Below, in pieces: positions 31,659 through 40,932 of a stretch of DNA of 42,239 bases (its first letter is position 1; each line of letters begins with the position of its first letter). This DNA is from JAAYZB01 sp937958685 (GTDB lineage: Bacteria; Bacillota_I; Bacilli_A; Izemoplasmatales; Hujiaoplasmataceae). The position numbers were made by a program, and so were the translations under genes. Below the pieces are notes generated by a model. That model did not search any database. It saw nothing but the letters and a program-made list of their open reading frames with translations, and was not told the origin of the DNA. Location: NCBI GenBank assembly GCA_036824265.1, contig DAITAL010000010.1, positions 1-42,239 on the forward strand, given 5' to 3'.

Positions 31659-31684
31659 TATAATATTTCGCTAGTAATATTATA
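31659..31684. promoter_or_regulatory. Inverted repeat over the heliorhodopsin -10 box
   Basis: Perfect 9-bp arms TATAATATT (31659-31667) and AATATTATA (31676-31684) separated by 8 bp. The minus-strand TATAAT (31679-31684) is the probable -10 box; the -35 is weak, suggesting activator or repressor control. The regulator is unknown. Confidence 0.6.
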
Positions 31685-31743
31685 CCTTAATCAATCCGGA
31701 AAATGTTGAAATTTGCTCAAAAACGCATCATTGTCGTAACCGC

Positions 31744-31765
31744 AAAAAAGACCGCTTCCACGGTC
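31744..31765 (-). terminator. Intrinsic terminator of the heat-shock operon
   Basis: Stem GACCG/CGGTC (31750-31754 with 31761-31765) followed by T6 on the minus strand, 2 bp after the dnaJ stop. Confidence 0.75.
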
Positions 31766-31766
31766 C

Positions 31767-32888
31767 TCATTTGCTGCGGGAAAATCCGGACTTGAACTTG
31801 TCCCACATCGTTTTTTCGGCCGGGTTGTCCTCGATCCGCGCGAGCTGCTCAAACAGCTTTTTCTGCTCGCTGGTGAGTTTCGTCGGCGTCTGGATGTTCA
31901 CGACCACATGTTGGTCGCCCTTTTCCTTCGTTCTCACGTTGGGTGCGCCCTTGCCGCGGATGCGGAAGCGGGAATCGCTTTGGGTGCCGGGCGGGATCTT
32001 GAGCAGAACCTTGCCGTAAACGGTCGGCACCTCGATCTCGGCGCCGAGGGCCGCCTGCGCGAAGGTGATCGGCACCTTGATGATGATGTCGTCGCCCTCG
32101 CGTTCAAAGGTGTCCGAAGGCTTGACTTCGAAGACGATGTAGAGGTCGCCGCTCGGGCCGCCTCCCGAACCTTTGTTGCCGAAGCCTTCCAGGCGGATCT
32201 GCTGACCGGTCTCGATGCCTTCGGGCACCTTGATCTCGACCTCCTTGATGATTCGCTCCAGGCCTTCGCCGTTGCAGGTGGGACATTTCTTCGTGATTTC
32301 CTTGCCGCTGCCACCGCACACCGGACAGGTTGTCCGGGTCTGGGTGCGGCCGAAGAGCGTCTGGGTCTCCATGATCACCTGGCCGCTGCCATGGCAGCGG
32401 GAACAGGTCTGGATGTCCTTGGCTGAAGCCGCGCCGGAACCATGGCAGGCATGGCATTCCTCATAGACGGGAACCTTGATTTTCTCCTTTTTGCCGAAGA
32501 TGGCCTCCTCGAAGGCGATCGTCATCCGTTTTTGGATGTCGGATCCCTTTCTTGGCCGCGTGCGGGTACCCTGGCTGGAACGCGCCTGACCGCCGAAAAA
32601 GGCGGAGAAGATGTCGCCGAAATCGAAACCGTCGAAGCCGCCGCCACCAAAACCGCCAAAACCGGCACCGGGAGCTTGGTGGCCGAATTGGTCGTATTGC
32701 GCCCGCTTGGTCTCGTCAGTGAGCACGTCGTACGCCTCTTGGACTTCCTTGAACTTGGCTTCCGCGTTGGCTTCGGTGGAGACGTCGGGATGGTATTTCT
32801 TGGCTAGGGTGCGGTAGGCTTTCTTGATCTCGTCTTCGCTGGCGGTCTTGCTCACGCCCAGAACTTCGTAGTAGTCGCGTTTGTCCAT
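31767..32888 (-). CDS. dnaJ: Co-chaperone DnaJ
   Basis: A 373-residue type A DnaJ. The J domain has HPD at 33-35, then a Gly/Phe-rich linker, four CxxCxGxG zinc motifs (CHACHGSG, CSRCHGSG, CPVCGGSG, CPTCNGEG) and the substrate-binding C-terminal domain. It delivers substrates to DnaK and stimulates its ATPase. CGAGGTGAG precedes the ATG. It is the last gene of hrcA-grpE-dnaK-dnaJ, behind a hairpin in the dnaK-dnaJ gap. Confidence 0.97.
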   Translation of the reverse strand: MDKRDYYEVLGVSKTASEDEIKKAYRTLAKKYHPDVSTEANAEAKFKEVQEAYDVLTDETKRAQYDQFGHQAPGAGFGGFGGGGFDGFDFGDIFSAFFGGQARSSQGTRTRPRKGSDIQKRMTIAFEEAIFGKKEKIKVPVYEECHACHGSGAASAKDIQTCSRCHGSGQVIMETQTLFGRTQTRTTCPVCGGSGKEITKKCPTCNGEGLERIIKEVEIKVPEGIETGQQIRLEGFGNKGSGGGPSGDLYIVFEVKPSDTFEREGDDIIIKVPITFAQAALGAEIEVPTVYGKVLLKIPPGTQSDSRFRIRGKGAPNVRTKEKGDQHVVVNIQTPTKLTSEQKKLFEQLARIEDNPAEKTMWDKFKSGFSRSK

Positions 32889-32910
32889 CGGCTCACCTCG
32901 TCAATGTGAC

Positions 32911-32935
32911 AAAAAGCAGACGGGCTGCTTTTTGC
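32911..32935 (-). terminator. Terminator-like hairpin between dnaK and dnaJ
   Basis: Perfect 10-bp stem CAAAAAGCAG/CTGCTTTTTG (32911-32920 with 32926-32935) with a 5-nt loop, 8 bp after the dnaK stop. The U-rich 3' arm could pause or partly end transcription, or act as a processing/stabilising hairpin, lowering DnaJ relative to DnaK. Confidence 0.6.
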
Positions 32936-32943
32936 GCTTGGTC

Positions 32944-34761
<1,818 letters not shown>

Positions 34762-34788
34762 CTTGATTCATCCTCTTTTCCTAGTTTG

Positions 34789-35406
34789 TCATGCGACGCT
34801 TTGGTCGATGTCTTCATTGCTTGTTTGTGCTTTTGTTTCCGGATTCAGGTTGATGATGACCATCGCCGGACGCAGGAGTCTGTCTTTGTACAGGTAGCCC
34901 TTTTTCGTGATCTCGAGGATCGTGTGCTCGGGCTTGTCGGGTTCGTATCTCGTATCGAGGGCGTGTTCCCTGGTGGGATCGAATACGTCGCCGACCTTCG
35001 TTTCCAAGGGGGCAACGCCTTCGGAGGCAAGCGCCTGATAGAGCATGTCCTTGATCATCCGGAAGCCTTGGAGAAAATTTTGGAACTGCTTGTCGTCGGT
35101 TTCGACGCCGAGCGACCGGTCGAAGACCTCCAACTGGTCGATCAACTTGTCCGCAAGGAGCATCCCGGCGTACTTGCGTTCGCGCTTTATTTCCTCGGCG
35201 GTGCGTTTCTTGAGGTTTTCGGCTTCCGCAAGCGTCCGGAGATATTTGTCCTTGATCTCCTTGAGCTCGGTCTCGATCTCCTCGAGCCGATCCTCCAGCG
35301 GATCCTTTTTTTTCTTTTTATGGGTTTCTTTCTTAGGCTCTTCCGCCGGAGTATCCGGGGTATCTGGTGTTAGGTTGTCTTGGGAATCTTTGTCTTTGTC
35401 TGCCAT
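34789..35406 (-). CDS. grpE: Nucleotide exchange factor GrpE
   Basis: A 205-residue GrpE: a charged, Lys/Glu-rich N-terminal part with an oligo-lysine stretch (KKETHKKKKKDP), a long coiled coil (about 40-95), and the C-terminal beta domain with the family signature around TKKGYLYKDRLLRPAMV. It exchanges ADP for ATP on DnaK. The start is 6 bp after the hrcA stop. Confidence 0.96.
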   Translation of the reverse strand: MADKDKDSQDNLTPDTPDTPAEEPKKETHKKKKKDPLEDRLEEIETELKEIKDKYLRTLAEAENLKKRTAEEIKRERKYAGMLLADKLIDQLEVFDRSLGVETDDKQFQNFLQGFRMIKDMLYQALASEGVAPLETKVGDVFDPTREHALDTRYEPDKPEHTILEITKKGYLYKDRLLRPAMVIINLNPETKAQTSNEDIDQSVA

Positions 35407-35412
35407 GGGCGA

Positions 35413-36426
35413 TCATTCCTCCTCGTATAGCTTGGTGATGTGGTTGGCGATGTATTGGATCAGTTTGATGACTTTGCGATAGTTCATTCTGGTCGGGCCA
35501 ACGACGGAGATTGTGCCTTTTTCGCCTTCACCGGCCTCATAGGTCGAGGAGATGACGGTGCATTCCTGCATCGCTGTGACCTGGTTTTCCGTGCCGATCT
35601 TGACGCTGACGCCGTCGACGGAAGCATCGACGACCTTGAAGATCTCGTTGTTCTCGATCGTCTGGATGAATTCGCGCAACTTGCCGACATTATTGAACTC
35701 GGGTTGGTAGAGCATGTTGGCCTGACCAGTGAGATAGTAGCGGGTCTGGGCGAACTTGGCGAAGGCCTCGATGAAGGAGTCGACGATCGTGTCCCGGTAT
35801 TTGAGCAGTTCCTTGATCTGGCTGCGCTGGATCTCGTAATGGAGTTTCTCGGAAACCTTGGAAATCGGGGTGTCGACGAGCATCTCGTTCAGCAAATCGA
35901 TGACCTTGATCAGTTCGGTGATGTCCATTTCCTCGGCGAGCGTGATCTGCTTGCTTTCGACATAGCCCAGATTGGTGATTACGAGGATCAGGGCCTGCTT
36001 GTCCTTCAGGGGGATCATTTGGACTTTCTTGACGCGGGAGTTGAAGGCGTTCGGACCGAGCGCAATCGCGGTGCAGTTGGTGACCTGGCTCAGGAGGTCG
36101 ATCGCCTGTTTGATGATCTCCTCGCGTTGGATATCATGTTTTTCGAAGATCTTTTCGAACTCAAAGAACCCGTCGGTGTCGTTTTCGAGATCTTTGGCGA
36201 TCTGCTCGATGTAATAGCGGTAACCCTTCTCGGAGGGAATGCGGCCGCTGGACGTGTGGGTCTTTTCGAGATAGCCCAGTTCTTCGAGATCGCTCATTTC
36301 GTTCCTGATGGTTGCCGGCGACACGTCAAGGAACTGCGTCAGGCTCTTCGAGCCGACCGGCTCCGCGGTCTTGACGTATTCGTCAACGATCAGTTTCAGG
36401 ATCAGTTCCTGGCGTTCCGTCAACAT
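35413..36426 (-). CDS. hrcA: Heat-inducible transcription repressor HrcA
   Basis: A 337-residue HrcA with an N-terminal winged helix (about 1-75, VKTAEPVGSKSLTQFLDVSPATIRNEM-like region) and a GAF-like C-terminal domain. It represses the operon by binding CIRCE elements and needs GroEL for activity in Bacillus. AGAGGTGG precedes the ATG. It is the first gene of the operon, with CIRCE directly upstream, so the operon is autoregulated. Confidence 0.97.
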   Translation of the reverse strand: MLTERQELILKLIVDEYVKTAEPVGSKSLTQFLDVSPATIRNEMSDLEELGYLEKTHTSSGRIPSEKGYRYYIEQIAKDLENDTDGFFEFEKIFEKHDIQREEIIKQAIDLLSQVTNCTAIALGPNAFNSRVKKVQMIPLKDKQALILVITNLGYVESKQITLAEEMDITELIKVIDLLNEMLVDTPISKVSEKLHYEIQRSQIKELLKYRDTIVDSFIEAFAKFAQTRYYLTGQANMLYQPEFNNVGKLREFIQTIENNEIFKVVDASVDGVSVKIGTENQVTAMQECTVISSTYEAGEGEKGTISVVGPTRMNYRKVIKLIQYIANHITKLYEEE

Positions 36427-36438
36427 CTTTCCACCTCT

Positions 36439-36465
36439 TTAGCACTCAATTGTCGGGAATGCTAA
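36439..36465. promoter_or_regulatory. CIRCE operator 1
   Basis: TTAGCACTC-N9-GAATGCTAA, one mismatch from the CIRCE consensus TTAGCACTC-N9-GAGTGCTAA, just downstream of the -10 box, 13 bp before hrcA. Confidence 0.93.
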
Positions 36466-36469
36466 CAAT

Positions 36470-36498
36470 ATTATAACCGACCATATTAGCAAAGTCAA
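36470..36498 (-). promoter_or_regulatory. Promoter of hrcA-grpE-dnaK-dnaJ
   Basis: Minus strand TTGACT (36493-36498), 17-bp spacer, TATAAT (36470-36475), flanked by two CIRCE-type sites. Confidence 0.88.
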
Positions 36499-36512
36499 GT
36501 CTTGAGTGCTAA
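36486..36512. promoter_or_regulatory. CIRCE-like operator 2
   Basis: TTAGCAAAG-N9-GAGTGCTAA overlapping the -35 box; the right arm is perfect and the left arm matches in 6 of 9 positions. Probably a weaker second HrcA site. Confidence 0.65.
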
Positions 36513-36570
36513 CAAATGCCGCGGTTTTTTAACCGCTTGCGACCAAGATGCGGATTTGGGTATCCGGCAG

Positions 36571-36598
36571 TTGTTTTTTTTACCGCAAGCAGTATAAT
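36571..36598 (+). promoter_or_regulatory. Promoter of the SLC13/ArsB-like permease gene
   Basis: TTGTTT (36571-36576), 16-bp spacer, TATAAT (36593-36598). Confidence 0.6.
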
Positions 36599-36634
36599 AG
36601 AGACGATCATCATCAGGGAAGGGTAGTTATAGAT

Positions 36635-37750
36635 TTGAAGGTTCTGCAGTTTTTCTGGCGTGACAAGGTGTTTCTGATCGCGCTCGTGCTGGCGCTTTTG
36701 TCGCTGGCCTTTTTTCAGCCGACTTGGGCTACGCTCGGGGCCATCAACCATGATGTGGTCATCATCATGTTTTCGCTGATGATCGCCGTCGCGGCGATGA
36801 GCGAGGCCAATCTCTTCAGCAAGATCGCGATCTTTCTCACAAGCAAGGTGTTCACGATCCGCTACGTCGGCCTGATCATCGTGCTTTCGACTTTCTTTCT
36901 CGGGATGTGGGTGACGAACGACGCTGTTTTGCTGACACTGGTTCCTTTCACGCTGATCGTCATGAAGCAGACCGAATCGGAGCGCTACTCGCTCACGATC
37001 GTGATCTTGCAGACGTTCGCGGCGAACATGGGCAGCGCCCTGACGCCGATGGGCGATCCGCAGAACATCTACCTCTACCAATTCTACGATCTGACCTTTG
37101 CGGAATTTGTGGGCGCGACGTTGCCGATCACCCTCTCAGCCTTCGTCATGATCGTTGCCGCGACTTACTTTCTTCTTCCCAACTCTTTTATCAAGCCGGT
37201 GCTCGTCGCTCCGAAAATCGACAGGCGGGAACTCACAGTCGGGATGCTGGTCTTCATCGTCGTGCTGTTGGTGATTTTGCGTTTCATTCCTTCCTACTAC
37301 GCCTTTGGCGTTGCTTTGCTGATGGGACTTTGTTTTTATCCGCGGTTGTTCCGCAAGGTCGATTATCAGCTGTTGCTGACGTTTGTGGCGTTTTTCATCC
37401 TCACCCACAACCTGAGCCAATGGCAGTTTCTTCGCAACCTGAGCGCCAGTCTTCTGGACGGCCGGCTGAAAGTATATCTATCCGGTTTGGGATTCAGCCA
37501 GTTCATCTCGAACGTGCCGGCGGCGGTGCTGCTGTCGACCTTCACCGACAAGCTCTACTGGCGTTATCTCGTCCAGGGCGTCAATGTCGGGGCGATGGGC
37601 TCGATCATCGGCTCGCTCGCCAGTCTGATCACCCTCAAGTTCGTGATCAGGGAGTTCCCGAGGCAGGGCGGCATCTACATCAAGACCTATACCTTCCTGA
37701 GCGTGATCTTCATGCTCATCATCTCGGGCGTCATTTGGATGGTCAACTGA
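36635..37750 (+). CDS. SLC13/ArsB-NhaD superfamily permease
   Basis: A 371-residue transporter with 9-11 hydrophobic segments. Two family signatures are visible: VTNDAVLLTLVPF (about 93-105) and GSALTPMGDPQNIY (133-146), equivalent to the TND and GDPxN anion/substrate loops of the SLC13/ArsB/NhaD superfamily. The substrate (dicarboxylate, citrate, arsenite or Na+) cannot be told. The start is uncertain: TTG at 36635 (MKVLQFFWRD) lies after AAGGG and after the promoter, while the open frame extends to before the promoter. It is divergent from the heat-shock operon and monocistronic. Confidence 0.85.
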   Translation: MKVLQFFWRDKVFLIALVLALLSLAFFQPTWATLGAINHDVVIIMFSLMIAVAAMSEANLFSKIAIFLTSKVFTIRYVGLIIVLSTFFLGMWVTNDAVLLTLVPFTLIVMKQTESERYSLTIVILQTFAANMGSALTPMGDPQNIYLYQFYDLTFAEFVGATLPITLSAFVMIVAATYFLLPNSFIKPVLVAPKIDRRELTVGMLVFIVVLLVILRFIPSYYAFGVALLMGLCFYPRLFRKVDYQLLLTFVAFFILTHNLSQWQFLRNLSASLLDGRLKVYLSGLGFSQFISNVPAAVLLSTFTDKLYWRYLVQGVNVGAMGSIIGSLASLITLKFVIREFPRQGGIYIKTYTFLSVIFMLIISGVIWMVN

Positions 37751-37755
37751 ATCCA

Positions 37756-37789
37756 AAAAGCGGCTGGTCGTGAAAACCAAGCCGCTTTT
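37756..37789. terminator. Bidirectional terminator
   Basis: Stem AAAAGCGGCT/AGCCGCTTTT with an inner GGT/ACC extension and a bulged A (37756-37789), between convergent permease and lipoprotein genes. Confidence 0.82.
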
Positions 37790-37806
37790 GTTATGATCTT
37801 TTGTTA

Positions 37807-40695
37807 TTATTCCGGGATTGCCGGCATGGTGCCGGTGGCAAAGTTGTAGGCAATCGAGGGAAGTGGATAATCGGGAGCCTCGCCGGCAGGGAAGACGACC
37901 CAATTGTCCTCGACCGCCTCAAAGTCGCTCCAATTCAGGGCGGGTGTCGGTTGATCGCCGATTCTGATCAGCATCCGACTGCCGAAAAATCGCTGTTCCC
38001 AGGAGGTCGATCCGCCTTGGGAATTGAGTTTTTCAAAGGAGCCGATTTGATCGATGATCACGCCGCTCCGTTGGAGAACGAGGATATCGCCGTCCTTGCC
38101 GTTGAACTGACAAACGCCGTTGGTGTTTGGTGATGACAGTATGCGGATCGCAGTGGGTATCTGATTCAGAATGACCGTATTGGCGCTTACGTTGTGAACG
38201 ATCAAAGTCTCGCCGGCCGCCAGGGTCCCGGTCAGTATGAGAATGCCGGTGACATTGCGGCCATCGATTGTATAGGCATTCGAGCCGATGCCCGAATTCT
38301 GCACGGCCAGAACCTTGTAGCCGGTGAGATCGACATCCTGGCCGGTGCCGTTGTAGATGGCGAACAGCTTGTCGTTGACGATGCCGTGGAGCAAATAGGT
38401 GAACATCAAGTCGCTGGTCATCCCGGGGTCGGTCTTGCGGATCGTGTAATTGTAGGTGACGACTTGGGAGAGGGCGCCGGCACGGATCGTGACGCTGAAA
38501 GTGATTGGCGTGTCAGCTGCCGGATAAAGGTACTTGCCTTCACTGGTGAAGACGAGTTCGTTCGACGATTGGTACTCGTAGGTGACGTCCATCACCGCCG
38601 GGTGGTTGGGCGGAAGCCTGAGGTCGGTGGTGATCACCGAGTTGTTGATGAAGAGGTCGTCAAGGTAACTTACGCCCATCGCCAGTTTCGCTTGGTTGGT
38701 CTCGTTGACGCTGATGTCGCCATCGCGGTTGACGACGAAGATCTCCCAGCTGATGTTGTCGGTGTTGATGCGGTTGACGAAGCAGGTCAGGCTGACCCTG
38801 GCATCGATCAGATACATGAATCCGGCGGTGTTCGAGGCCGCATGGATCGTGACGGTCTCGTCGCCGACTAGCAGGGAATATGTGAAACCGTACTGCGATG
38901 GTGTTCCCTTAATCGTGCCTTCAAGGGAAATATAGGAATTGTAGAAGGTGTCGGCGGGCGTCATTTCCGCAAGCGCTGCTGCATTGTAGATCTGGGGGGT
39001 GGGCAATGGATTACCGGAGGAGATGATCTTCTCCAGCCGCTTGGTGTCGATATAGGGTTGGCGGGAATGCTTTGTGATGCCGATCAGGCGGACGATGTCG
39101 CCAGCTTGGAGATTTTCCGGATTGCCCTTGACATAGTATCCGTAACCATTCTGATTGACGAAGTAGCCGGATGTGCCTCTCGTGGCGACCACGACAGCCT
39201 CAAAAGCGACTTCTTTGGAAAGCGTCGGATTGGCAATCTGCCATTCGCTGATCACTTTCAAGGTCTGGATGTTGACGGGTGCGACTCTCAGCGTCACCGG
39301 AAAGTCCAGTTCGGCGGTGCCGACAGAGATCGTCGCCGTCATCACGACATTGACTTCGACATCCTGCAACGTGACGGCGCCCGTGTTGGTGACCACTTCA
39401 GGATTGCCGGAACTCCAACTGATCAAGGCTGACCAGTTGGGATCGGTCAGGACCATCTCGACATTGTCGGAAAATACCTTGTCGTGATAGAGTCCCTTCA
39501 GATAGAAACTAACAGCGGTGGCTTTTTCCGCATCCGAGAGATTCGGGGTCACCGGGGTGATGTCGGCCATGTTGTTCGACAGGAAGACGCTGAAGAGTCC
39601 GGTAGAGCTGTTGTAGTCGTAGACGGTGATCTTCGCTTCGACATAGTCGTTCTCATAGAGCGCGGCGATGTCCTGACCCGACTGGTAGTAGATGAAGACA
39701 TCCTGGCCGGTTATCAGATCCTGAAAGTAGAAATTCGTGATGTAATTCTCGTACTTGCGGATAACCTTTGCCTGGATGAGGACGTTTTTCGCCAGCCCTG
39801 TGTAATCCGTGGGTCCGGCGAGGATCTCGGCCACGGAAGACGGCGTATACTCCGGAATCGCGGTGCCGGTGCCAAGCACGGTCAGGTTCGCTGGTGAGGC
39901 ATATTTGATCTCGTGCATGTTGTAGTAGATGTCCTTTTCGCCGTTGATGATGATCTCATCACCGATGTTCACATGATCGCTCGACCCATAGACGAAGGCG
40001 GATCCGGAGATGTCGCTGATGAAATAGCCGTTGTAGCCGACGCGGGCTTTGGCGTAGACGGTGCCACCGATCGTGATCGGCGCACCGTCGGGCAAGGCAT
40101 AGAAAGCGCTGATCGGCAGCGTGCGCGCCTTGATGGTCGCGTTGAAGTCGAAGGCCGCCTCTTCTTCGCCCAAGGTTGCCGTGAGGCTGATGACGATTAG
40201 TTGGTCCGTATCCCCCAAAGCCACTGGTTGGATTACGATTTCGACTGCGGTCTCACCGTCAATGATCTGGATGTAGGGGTTTGCCTCCGCAAGCGACCAG
40301 TTCAAGGAGACGGTGTCCACAGTTTTCGGTAACGCGAACGCCCCTGAAAGCTGCGTCAGATCGAGTTCCACGGCCGCAAAGACCGCCAACGCGTCTGCTT
40401 GCACGAAGAACGGCGCCATTGTGGTCGTTGTCGGGGCTTCGGTCGTCGTCGGGACCGTGGTTTGTGGTGCCGTTGTTTCCGGCATCGTTGTTGCGGGTGT
40501 CGTTGTTGGGACAGTGCTCACAGTCGTGGCCGCGGTCGTCACCGTGGTGGGGACGATGGTCGTGGTCGGGACTGCCGTGGTGAGCGTGGTTGGCGCCACT
40601 GTCGTGGTTGGCGTCAAAGTCGTGACATCTTCGCAACCAAGCAACAAAAAAAAGCATAACAAAATGCCTGTGATGAAAGGTGTTCTTCTGTTCAT
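37807..40695 (-). CDS. Large lipoprotein with OB-fold, Ig-like and lamin-tail-like modules
   Basis: A 962-residue exported lipoprotein. The lipobox is LLLG-C21, followed by a Thr-rich linker (about 22-93). Then come repeated modules: OB-fold/DUF5689-like units (for example ISDISGSAFVYGSSDHVNIGDEIIINGEKDIYY, and GYFVNQNGYGYYVKGNPENLQAGDIVRL), bacterial Ig-like segments with VxWxSxN patterns, and a C-terminal lamin-tail-like domain (YNGTGQDVDLTGYKVL, AAGETLIVHN). In mollicutes and other bacteria such modules usually accompany a secreted nuclease domain; none is present. The ATG at 40695 follows AAGGGAGG. Surface binding or adhesion role likely, ligand unknown. Confidence 0.85.
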   Translation of the reverse strand: MNRRTPFITGILLCFFLLLGCEDVTTLTPTTTVAPTTLTTAVPTTTIVPTTVTTAATTVSTVPTTTPATTMPETTAPQTTVPTTTEAPTTTTMAPFFVQADALAVFAAVELDLTQLSGAFALPKTVDTVSLNWSLAEANPYIQIIDGETAVEIVIQPVALGDTDQLIVISLTATLGEEEAAFDFNATIKARTLPISAFYALPDGAPITIGGTVYAKARVGYNGYFISDISGSAFVYGSSDHVNIGDEIIINGEKDIYYNMHEIKYASPANLTVLGTGTAIPEYTPSSVAEILAGPTDYTGLAKNVLIQAKVIRKYENYITNFYFQDLITGQDVFIYYQSGQDIAALYENDYVEAKITVYDYNSSTGLFSVFLSNNMADITPVTPNLSDAEKATAVSFYLKGLYHDKVFSDNVEMVLTDPNWSALISWSSGNPEVVTNTGAVTLQDVEVNVVMTATISVGTAELDFPVTLRVAPVNIQTLKVISEWQIANPTLSKEVAFEAVVVATRGTSGYFVNQNGYGYYVKGNPENLQAGDIVRLIGITKHSRQPYIDTKRLEKIISSGNPLPTPQIYNAAALAEMTPADTFYNSYISLEGTIKGTPSQYGFTYSLLVGDETVTIHAASNTAGFMYLIDARVSLTCFVNRINTDNISWEIFVVNRDGDISVNETNQAKLAMGVSYLDDLFINNSVITTDLRLPPNHPAVMDVTYEYQSSNELVFTSEGKYLYPAADTPITFSVTIRAGALSQVVTYNYTIRKTDPGMTSDLMFTYLLHGIVNDKLFAIYNGTGQDVDLTGYKVLAVQNSGIGSNAYTIDGRNVTGILILTGTLAAGETLIVHNVSANTVILNQIPTAIRILSSPNTNGVCQFNGKDGDILVLQRSGVIIDQIGSFEKLNSQGGSTSWEQRFFGSRMLIRIGDQPTPALNWSDFEAVEDNWVVFPAGEAPDYPLPSIAYNFATGTMPAIPE
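40416..40632 (-). repeat. Low-complexity Thr-rich coding repeat in the lipoprotein gene
   Basis: Degenerate ACx-rich triplet/hexamer repeats that encode Thr/Val/Pro runs such as TTTVAPTTLTTAVPTTT (residues about 22-93). It is a flexible surface spacer, possible glycosylation region, and a site where slippage or recombination could change length. Confidence 0.75.
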
Positions 40696-40794
40696 GGTTC
40701 CTCCCTTGCTAACTTGCTTTTTCTCAAGAAGCATAACTCGTCTTATTTGACACTAACGAATCCAATTTGATTTTTCACTGGCATCGCTGGCAGC

Positions 40795-40802
40795 GGGGGG
40801 GG
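40795..40802. repeat. G8 homopolymer upstream of the lipoprotein gene
   Basis: Eight consecutive G about 100 bp before the lipoprotein start. Around it (40696-40894) there is no gene; a 9-bp inverted repeat CTTGCTAAC (40705-40713) / GTTAGCAAG (40806-40814) brackets the region. No convincing promoter was found here. Confidence 0.55.
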
Positions 40803-40894
40803 CTCGTTAGCAAGAGTCCGGATTTAACCATCAATTATTATATATACAGAAAGATGCGGATACAACCCAATCGGCAAAAAAAAAGAATAATGAA

Positions 40895-40932
40895 CAAAAA
40901 CTGACCCCGGATGCTGAAAAACTCCGGAGTCA
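40895..40932 (-). terminator. Intrinsic terminator of the GGDEF/HD-GYP gene
   Basis: Stem 40902-40911 with 40923-40932 (GACTCCGGA/TCCGGGGTC on the minus strand, one G-U), then T5; overlaps the stop codon. Confidence 0.75.

Noticed and set aside
37807..40695. Secreted nuclease
   Set aside because: OB-fold and lamin-tail-like modules often accompany nucleases, but I find no thermonuclease, EEP or other catalytic motif in the 962 residues.
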